Part shown: one piece after another, positions 15,530 through 20,826 of the stretch
How positions within the stretch are numbered: the stretch's first letter is position 1
Layout of the letters: each line of letters opens with the position of its first letter
Source of the DNA: Methanosarcinales archaeon
Lineage (GTDB): Archaea > Halobacteriota > Methanosarcinia > Methanosarcinales > Methanogasteraceae
DNA length: 20,826 nt
Direction of reading: 5' to 3'
NCBI GenBank assembly: GCA_030594905.1
Contig: JAUVEF010000002.1
Location: 1 to 20,826 of the forward strand
Notes under the pieces: generated by a model
Databases searched by the model: none
Told to the model about the DNA's origin: nothing
What the model saw: the letters and a program-made list of their open reading frames with translations, nothing else
Translations under genes and position numbers: made by a program

Positions 15530-16489
15530 TTAATTAGTCCCCGATAATACAAACCATGATAAAAGCGCATCAAGCTGTATCCGCTCGTTTGCACCTTCCG
15601 TGATCCTGAAATCTATTTCTCCAATTTTATCTATCGATTCAACCCTTTTACGGTCCGGGATTTCCGCGATATCAAATATCGCCCGGTATATCTGCCCAAC
15701 AATATCCTCGCCAGACAATCCCTGTTTGGTCAATAAATCATCCAGCCCCCGGCGAGATTCTGCGAAATCGCCCCGGTACGCGCTCAGGATGAGTTTTTTG
15801 ATCTCTTCGGGACGCGCTGTTGCTGTTATCTGGTATATATCGTCCCGACCGATGGTCGTGCCAAGCATTGCTGCCGCCTGCAGCGCATTGATTGCTTTTC
15901 GCATGTCGCCGCGGGCAACGTAAGTGACCGCCTCAACTCCCTCGTCTGTGATGTCGAGATGCTCGCAGTCTGCGATATACCGGACTCTCTCATCGATTGC
16001 GTCATCTGAGACCTGACTGAACCTGTAGACTGCGCATCTCGATTGAATCGGTTCTATGATCCGTGATGAGTAATTGCACGACAGTATGAACCTGCACGTC
16101 TGCGTGTACTTCTCCATCGTCCTGCGCAGCGCAGATTGGGCGTCAGACGTCAACGCATCAGCCTCATCCAGAAATATGATCTTGAATTCAGCGTCCCCGA
16201 CCGGCGACATCCTTGCAAAGTTCTTAATCTTGTGCCGCACCACGTCGATGCCGCGCTCGTCACTTGCGTTTAATTCAGTAAAATTGGAATGCCACGTATC
16301 ACCAAAGAGTTCTCTTGCTATGGATACGGCAGATGCGGTCTTTCCGACTCCGGGCGGACCTGTAAACATCAGATGTGGCAGATTCCTTGTATGTGCATAA
16401 GAGATCAGCCGCCCGATCGTGTTAGCCTGCCCGACCACGTCTGACAGTTTCTTTGGTCGGTATTTCTCGATCCATATTTCCTGTTTGAT
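15530..16489 (-). CDS. rfcS: Replication factor C small subunit, with apparent ATC start
   Basis: RfcS is the ATPase subunit of the clamp loader that opens and loads PCNA at primer ends. The 319-residue reading contains RFC box EIWIEKYRPKKLSDVVGQ, Walker A GPPGVGKTA, Walker B LDEADALT, the SNYSSRIIEPIQSRCAVYRF segment with the SRC arginine finger, and a C-terminal collar domain. No intein is present. The first ATG/GTG/TTG in frame is GTG at 16438, which would remove the conserved first 17 residues. An in-frame TAA stands only a few codons further up (16505-16507). The codon exactly where family members have Met (before KQEIWIEKYRP) is ATC at 16487-16489, with a GAGGG ribosome site upstream. 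I therefore start at 16489. A sequencing error turning ATG into ATC is the alternative. Confidence 0.93.
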   Translation of the reverse strand: MKQEIWIEKYRPKKLSDVVGQANTIGRLISYAHTRNLPHLMFTGPPGVGKTASAVSIARELFGDTWHSNFTELNASDERGIDVVRHKIKNFARMSPVGDAEFKIIFLDEADALTSDAQSALRRTMEKYTQTCRFILSCNYSSRIIEPIQSRCAVYRFSQVSDDAIDERVRYIADCEHLDITDEGVEAVTYVARGDMRKAINALQAAAMLGTTIGRDDIYQITATARPEEIKKLILSAYRGDFAESRRGLDDLLTKQGLSGEDIVGQIYRAIFDIAEIPDRKRVESIDKIGEIDFRITEGANERIQLDALLSWFVLSGTN

Positions 16490-16604
16490 GATAAAACCCT
16501 CTGCTTAGTGAATATGTTTGATTATATTATCATGTAATATCTTAAGGGTTTTGGATAATGCTGATGGTCGGTTGAGTATAAGCTTAAGTAAACCACCATA
16601 TTAT

Positions 16605-16768
16605 GTGTTTAGCTGAGGCGAAAAAACCACGATATTTCCAGATTCCACAAGACTTACGCAAGAAGATGGTAGCACATACATGATACTGGTGATGTGTTTC
16701 GCATTTTATATCCTGCCCCGCCATACTTTCTCGTGGAAATCTGTGTAATCGTGTAGTTAGCTAAACAC
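16605..16768. repeat. MITE-like repeat, copy 2
   Basis: A 164-base element beginning GTGTTTAGCTGA and ending TTAGCTAAACAC, with the same 10-base inverted ends as the copy at 4670-4825. The left arm reads GCGAAAAAACCACGATATTTC and the right arm TCGTGGAAATCTGTGTAATC, both close to copy 1; the middles have diverged. It sits between the diverging rfcS and guaAB genes, so it may carry or displace their promoters; a TATA-like ATTTTATATCC lies near 16704-16714 inside it. No ORF is contained. Confidence 0.6.
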
Positions 16769-16818
16769 GCACCACCACAGTAATCATCAACACACGCAAC
16801 TATACGGAGACTGATATA

Positions 16819-17778
16819 ATGGAAGAAATAACCGTAAAAGCTCTGAATTCAGAAGATTTTATAGAACAGCAGGTAAGTGCGATATCCGAAACTGTCGGCG
16901 ACGGTCTTGCGATAAACGCGCTATCCGGAGGCGTCGATTCATCCGCGGTCACCATGCTTGGGCACCGTGCTCTTGGAGACCGTCTCAAGACGTATTTTGT
17001 CGATAACGGCATCATGAGACAGGGTGAACCGGAATGGATCGTCTCGGTCTTCAAAGACCTCGGCGTACACGTAGAGGTAATCGATGCCAGAACCGAGTTT
17101 TTTGATGCAATGAGCGGGATTGCGGACCCCGAAGAGAAGCGGGAAGCGATCACGCAGACATTCTACAAGGACGTCTTTGGCAGGCTCGTTACGGAGAGCG
17201 GGGCAAAGCATCTCCTGCAGGGAACGATTCTGACCGACGTGGATGAGACCGTTGCAGGGATCAAGAGGCAGCACAATGTTTTTGAGCAGCTTGGAATCGA
17301 CACTGAGAAGACGTTTGGATACAAGATCATAGAACCGCTGATAATGCTGCGAAAGGACGGCGTGCGGAAGGTTGCAGAAGCCCTTGGCTTGCCAGAGTCT
17401 ATCTACAACCGGATGCCGTTTCCAGGACCTGCCCTTGCCGCCCGCGTGATCGGAGAAGCCACCCCTGAGCGAATCAATACCGTCAGGCAGGCAACAGTGA
17501 TCCTCGAGGATGAACTGGTAGATTCCGGGGCTTTCCAGTACATGGCGATCCTGCACGAAGACCGGGTCACAGGCATGAGAAACGGAGAGCGGGACTACGG
17601 CATGCAGATTGAGATCAGGTGCTGGGAGAGCGTTGATGCAAGAACAGCAAAACCGACGAGACTATCTTACGATGTGCTGGAACGGCTGGCTGAGCGGATC
17701 ACAAGTGAGGTAGCCGGTGTTGTGAGCGTTACGTACGGCATTGCGACAAAGCCGCCATCGACGATGGAAGTGGTTTAG
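16819..17778 (+). CDS. guaAB: GMP synthase PP-ATPase subunit (subunit B)
   Basis: This enzyme adenylates XMP and aminates it to GMP. Many archaea split GMP synthase into a glutaminase (GuaAA) and this ATP pyrophosphatase (GuaAB). The 319 residues show the PP-loop SGGVDSSAVT (35-44), YFVDNGIMRQGE, QGTILTDVDET, IKRQHNV, the XMP-binding FPGPALAARVIGEATPERIN, and the C-terminal dimerisation domain ending ATKPPSTMEVV. Several normally strict positions differ, for example FPGPALAARV where FPGPGLAVRV is usual, so it belongs to a divergent branch. Start is the ATG after GGAGA (16806-16810). The glutaminase subunit is not adjacent and would have to be encoded elsewhere. Confidence 0.88.
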   Translation: MEEITVKALNSEDFIEQQVSAISETVGDGLAINALSGGVDSSAVTMLGHRALGDRLKTYFVDNGIMRQGEPEWIVSVFKDLGVHVEVIDARTEFFDAMSGIADPEEKREAITQTFYKDVFGRLVTESGAKHLLQGTILTDVDETVAGIKRQHNVFEQLGIDTEKTFGYKIIEPLIMLRKDGVRKVAEALGLPESIYNRMPFPGPALAARVIGEATPERINTVRQATVILEDELVDSGAFQYMAILHEDRVTGMRNGERDYGMQIEIRCWESVDARTAKPTRLSYDVLERLAERITSEVAGVVSVTYGIATKPPSTMEVV

Positions 17779-18246
17779 CCGGGAGCGGTCACGCGGAAAG
17801 TGCATGCGGTGTTGATGCGCCCCCTCTACCCATGATCGATGCGCGGGATTGCTGCGGACTGGGTGCGTGCGAAACACCAGATGCAGCCAGACCGAACGCG
17901 AGAGGGGTGGTGGTGCACAGGCTCTGGAATTATGTAGGGGGTTTGGTGACTGGGACTTCTACGGAAAGGTATCGCGATGGACACGGGGTCCAAGGCAAAA
18001 CATCGCGTGGGCGTGTCACGTGCGTTTAATTTCTTCAGGCAGTTGAAATAAGAGTACGTGCCCGGGATTTAGGTTGTGGTGAATCAGCACACTGTACAGT
18101 CCAGTCACTCTACGCACCATTTTCATTTATGTAAAAGTATATTACCAGCCTCACCAGATGGGTAGTTTTCACCCAATTCTACATTGTCATGCTTGCCATG
18201 CATAACATCGCCATACATATCTACCATCATAACAGATTGACGTGTG
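17779..18246 (+). other. Gene-free gap guaAB-aarF
   Basis: About 470 bases without a convincing gene. The two short forward ORFs near 17832-18046 overlap in different frames, are rich in Arg/Gly/Cys and lack ribosome sites. No tRNA-like T-loop or strong hairpin is apparent. The right part is AT-richer and includes TATA-like sequences near 18133-18140 (AAGTATAT) and at 18214-18220 (TACATAT). The latter is centred about 27-30 bases before the aarF start codons and so fits a leaderless promoter. Confidence 0.5.
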
Positions 18247-19926
18247 ATGATGCGGAGAATCAGCAAAAAACAGATTCACCGATACCGGACGCTCACAAGA
18301 GTTGCGATCAAGTACGGTTTCGGATATCTGGTCGATCGGTTCAATCTCCACCCGGTACGGTCGCTGAAGGACCGTGTTGCAAGGGAACCAAAGATCCATC
18401 TTGAACTCTCTGACCCAGAAAGACTCCGGCTGATGCTCGAGGAACTCGGACCGACCTACATCAAGTTCGGGCAGATCCTGAGCACGCGATACGATATTCT
18501 TCCAAAAGAGTACATAACAGAGCTTGAAAAGTTGCAGGACACGGTGCCATCATTTGGTTATAGTGAGGTGTGCGGCATCATCACAGGGGAGTTTGGCGAG
18601 TCGATCGATGAGATCTTCGCGACGTTCTCGCACCAGCCGCTTGCAACAGCATCCCTTGGTCAGGTGCACCGTGCCACGCTCCACAGCGGCGAGGACGTCA
18701 GCGTGAAGGTGCAGCGCCCCGGTGTGAGAGATGTGATCGACGCAGACCTCCGGATTCTCCGTGATCTTGCACGTTTTGCTGATCAGCATATCGAAGAGGC
18801 GAAAGCGTTCAATCCGGTTGGATTCATAGATGAATTTGAACGCATCATCCACGCAGAGCTCGATTATACGATTGAAGCACAAAATGCGGATGAACTCCGT
18901 GAAAACTTCAGCGATGATGCCACCATTCACATCCCGCGAGTTTACTGGGACTATACCAGATGGCAAGTTCTGACAATGGAATTTATCGATGGAATCAAGA
19001 TTTCCAACATAGATGAGCTTGGTGTGGCGGGCATGGATCGTAAAATCCTCTCTCGCAACTTTGCAACATCGTTTTTAAAGCAGATATTTATGCACGGCGC
19101 TTTTCACGGGGATCCACATCCCGGAAACGTGCTTGTGATGAAAGGGGGTGACAATGTCGTAGCGTTCATCGATTTCGGGATGACCGGGCACCTTGACCGT
19201 GCGACCCGGGATGACCTTGTGGACTTCTTCATCGCACTTTCTGATAACGATCCTGACACCATGATCGATGTGCTTGCACACGCAGGCGCCGTCAATTACG
19301 ATGAGATTGATCTCCCGCAGTTCAGGTTTGAGATATCAAACATGATCAACAAATACTACGGAAAGTCGCTGCGATATGTGAACACTGGTGTTATGATGCG
19401 TGAAATGATCGATATGGTTTTGACACACCATGGAACTGTGCCGCCCAGCCTTATACTACTCTCAAAGGCACTGATGATCGAAGAGGAGGTCTGTTCACAG
19501 CTTGATCCTGATTATAACCTCAAGAAGCTGGCAAAACCGTTTATACGGAATCTGGCGCTCCAACGCATGCATCCGGCGCGGATCGTACGGGAGTGGCTAC
19601 GGATGCTGCCCGGATTCGGGCGGCTCGTGCGCGGGCTTCCGCACAGGATCGACCAGATTCTCCTGCGGGCTGAAAGGGGGACGCTGCGTCTTGAGTTTGA
19701 GCATCACGGGCTTGACCACATCGTATCCGAACTCGATCTCATGAGCAACCGTATCGCGTCGAGTATGATCCTCTCTGCACTCATCCTTGCCTCTGCGCTG
19801 ATCATCCAGTCGGGCATGAAACCGCTTGTCTGTGGGGTTCCGGTGCTTGGCGCCAGTGGGTTTGTGCTGTCGGGCATCATCGGCGCGTGGCTGGTCTATT
19901 CCATGCTGCGGAGGGGGCGGTTTTGA
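18247..19926 (+). CDS. AarF/UbiB (ABC1/ADCK)-family atypical kinase
   Basis: A 559-residue member of the UbiB protein-kinase-like family. The family-specific KxGQ motif is in YIKFGQILSTRYD (near 75), the Ala-rich loop is ATASLGQVHRA, the lysine strand is SVKVQRPG, the catalytic loop is FHGDPHPGN and the metal motif is AFIDFGM. The last about 60 residues form two hydrophobic segments (ASSMILSALILASALIIQSG and GASGFVLSGIIGAWLVYSML), a membrane anchor as in bacterial UbiB. In bacteria the family supports isoprenoid quinone synthesis. In archaea the substrate is unknown; an isoprenoid lipid or methanophenazine-like quinone is a guess. I start at ATG 18247; GTG 18244 and ATG 18250 are in frame. 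No ribosome site is seen, so the mRNA may be leaderless. Confidence 0.93.
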   Translation: MMRRISKKQIHRYRTLTRVAIKYGFGYLVDRFNLHPVRSLKDRVAREPKIHLELSDPERLRLMLEELGPTYIKFGQILSTRYDILPKEYITELEKLQDTVPSFGYSEVCGIITGEFGESIDEIFATFSHQPLATASLGQVHRATLHSGEDVSVKVQRPGVRDVIDADLRILRDLARFADQHIEEAKAFNPVGFIDEFERIIHAELDYTIEAQNADELRENFSDDATIHIPRVYWDYTRWQVLTMEFIDGIKISNIDELGVAGMDRKILSRNFATSFLKQIFMHGAFHGDPHPGNVLVMKGGDNVVAFIDFGMTGHLDRATRDDLVDFFIALSDNDPDTMIDVLAHAGAVNYDEIDLPQFRFEISNMINKYYGKSLRYVNTGVMMREMIDMVLTHHGTVPPSLILLSKALMIEEEVCSQLDPDYNLKKLAKPFIRNLALQRMHPARIVREWLRMLPGFGRLVRGLPHRIDQILLRAERGTLRLEFEHHGLDHIVSELDLMSNRIASSMILSALILASALIIQSGMKPLVCGVPVLGASGFVLSGIIGAWLVYSMLRRGRF

Positions 19927-19949
19927 CGCCCTCGCAGCCGATCAATAGC

Positions 19950-19986
19950 CTTATATCGCATAACCATGATACCTAAATTCGGTGAT
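19950..19986 (+). promoter_or_regulatory. Promoter and ribosome-binding site of mtd
   Basis: CTTATATC (19950-19957) predicts transcription from about 19980, and GGTGAT (19981-19986), a full match to the archaeal anti-Shine-Dalgarno core, lies six bases before the ATG at 19993. The mtd gene therefore has its own promoter in the short space after aarF. Confidence 0.55.
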
Positions 19987-19992
19987 CCATAA

Positions 19993-20826
19993 ATGGGTGA
20001 CGTAAAGATTGGATTTGTAAAACTTGGGAATCTTGGGATGTCCCAGGTAATTGACCTTGTTCTTGACGAGATTGCAGCAAGAAAAGGTATTATGGTACGA
20101 ACGCTTGGTACCGGCGCGAAGATGGGCAAGGATGAGGCAAAGGATACCGAGGCTCTGATCAAGCACTGGGACCCTGATTTTGTTGTTATGATCAGCCCGA
20201 ATGCGGGTGCACCCGGACCGACCGCGGCACGGGAGATCTACAAGGACACGCCAACAATCATCGTTTCAGATGGACCTGACAAGAAGGATGGACGTCAGGC
20301 GCTGAAGGATGCTGGTTTTGGATCGATTATCTTGAAGGTCGACCCGCTGATCGGCGCGAAGAGAGAGTTCCTTGACCCAACAGAGATGGCGTCGTTTAAC
20401 GCTGACGCTATGAAGGTCCTGTCCGCATGTGGTCCTGTCCGCATGATCCAGGAAGCGTTTGACAATGTGATCGATCAGGTTGCATCTGGCAAGTCAGGAA
20501 AAGACCTTGAACTGCCATACATCCTTGGAAGCCCTGAAAAGTGCGTCGAGCGCGGATGCTTTGAGAACCCGTACGCAAAGGCGAAGGCTCTCGCTGCGCT
20601 TCACATGGCAAACACGGTTGCAGCGATCAACTTCCCTGCATGTTTCATACACAAGGACGTTGAGAAAGTCTCGCTCACAGCAGCGGCAGGTCACGAGATG
20701 ATGACTGCGGCAGCGATTCTTGCAGCGGAAGCACGTGAGATTGAGAAGGCAAACGACACGCTATTCCGCCAGCCACACGCAGGGGCAGGCAACCTGCTGA
20801 CCAAGACCAAGCTATACGACAAGCCA
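19993..20826 (+). CDS. mtd: F420-dependent methylene-H4MPT dehydrogenase (3' end cut by window)
   Basis: Mtd reversibly oxidises methylene-tetrahydromethanopterin to methenyl-H4MPT with coenzyme F420, a central C1 step in methanogenesis and its reversal. The protein starts MGDVKIGFVKLGNLGMSQVI and continues with RTLGTGAKMGKDEA, VVMISPNAGAPGPTAAREIY, VSDGPDKKDGRQALKDAGFG, the LKVDPLIGAKREFLDPTEM segment and TAAAGHEMMTAAAILAAEAR, all characteristic of this small, sequence-isolated family. All 278 visible codons are open and no stop is reached, so only a few residues, if any, are missing. It is the clearest metabolic marker in the window. No other methanogenesis gene is adjacent. Confidence 0.96.
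   Translation, partial: MGDVKIGFVKLGNLGMSQVIDLVLDEIAARKGIMVRTLGTGAKMGKDEAKDTEALIKHWDPDFVVMISPNAGAPGPTAAREIYKDTPTIIVSDGPDKKDGRQALKDAGFGSIILKVDPLIGAKREFLDPTEMASFNADAMKVLSACGPVRMIQEAFDNVIDQVASGKSGKDLELPYILGSPEKCVERGCFENPYAKAKALAALHMANTVAAINFPACFIHKDVEKVSLTAAAGHEMMTAAAILAAEAREIEKANDTLFRQPHAGAGNLLTKTKLYDKP

Noticed and set aside
14803..15537. 244-residue forward ORF antisense to the KaiC-like gene
   Set aside because: The minus strand encodes intact Walker motifs; the forward product has none and mirrors codon bias.
16436..16438. GTG as the start of rfcS
   Set aside because: It would delete the conserved IWIEKYRP box that is encoded in frame just upstream.
17832..18046. Two overlapping short ORFs in the guaAB-aarF gap
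   Set aside because: Different frames of the same GC-rich stretch, no ribosome site, no recognisable similarity.
1..20826. tRNA, rRNA, CRISPR arrays or transposase genes
   Set aside because: I looked for T-loop signatures, regularly spaced direct repeats and transposase motifs by eye and saw none; a covariance-model scan would be more sensitive.

Overview
The window looks like chromosomal DNA from a euryarchaeon of the methanogen / anaerobic alkane-oxidiser type. It carries archaeal information-processing genes: a group II chaperonin, aIF2-gamma, the RFC small subunit, the PP-loop half of a two-subunit GMP synthase and an HVO_0476-type zinc-finger protein. It also carries an isoprenoid-lipid (geranylgeranyl) reductase and, at the right edge, the F420-dependent methylene-tetrahydromethanopterin dehydrogenase mtd of the C1 pathway. 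Ribosome-binding sites of the GGAGG/GGTGAT type and TATA boxes fit archaeal signals, and several genes look leaderless. I cannot name the genus from sequence alone.

Layout. 2-211: 3' end of an adenine deaminase. 212-528: intergenic region with a 12-bp inverted repeat that encloses a strong G-quadruplex-type tract. 529-2704: divergent thermosome subunit overlapping grpE, with no dnaK or dnaJ beside it. 3019-4610: aIF2-gamma overlapping a PIN-domain protein. 4670-4825: MITE-like repeat, copy 1. 4853-6148 (-): geranylgeranyl reductase with a low-complexity insert. 6411-7540 (-): two overlapping half-size MgtE/SLC41-like membrane proteins. 7667-9710 (+): hemB, then hisG.

9716-12089 (-) is the most unusual part, a compact partner-switching (stressosome-type) operon: rsbS, rsbT, a histidine kinase whose N-terminus is an RsbU-type RsbT-binding domain, and an RsbX-like phosphatase. 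No RsbU phosphatase, RsbV/W or sigma factor is visible. This suggests that RsbT, known in Bacillus as a switch for a PP2C phosphatase, here controls a histidine kinase. Upstream lie a frameshifted small ORF and a decayed old-yellow-enzyme gene (12105-12638).

13113-16489 (-) is a second operon: rfcS (apparently starting at a non-canonical ATC codon), a single-domain KaiC-like ATPase, a SAM methyltransferase and the HVO_0476-type protein. 16605-16768: MITE-like repeat, copy 2. 16819-17778: guaAB. 17779-18246: a gap with no convincing gene. 18247-19926: AarF/UbiB-type kinase with C-terminal membrane helices. 19993-20826: mtd, which runs off the window. I saw no tRNA, rRNA, CRISPR array or insertion-sequence transposase.
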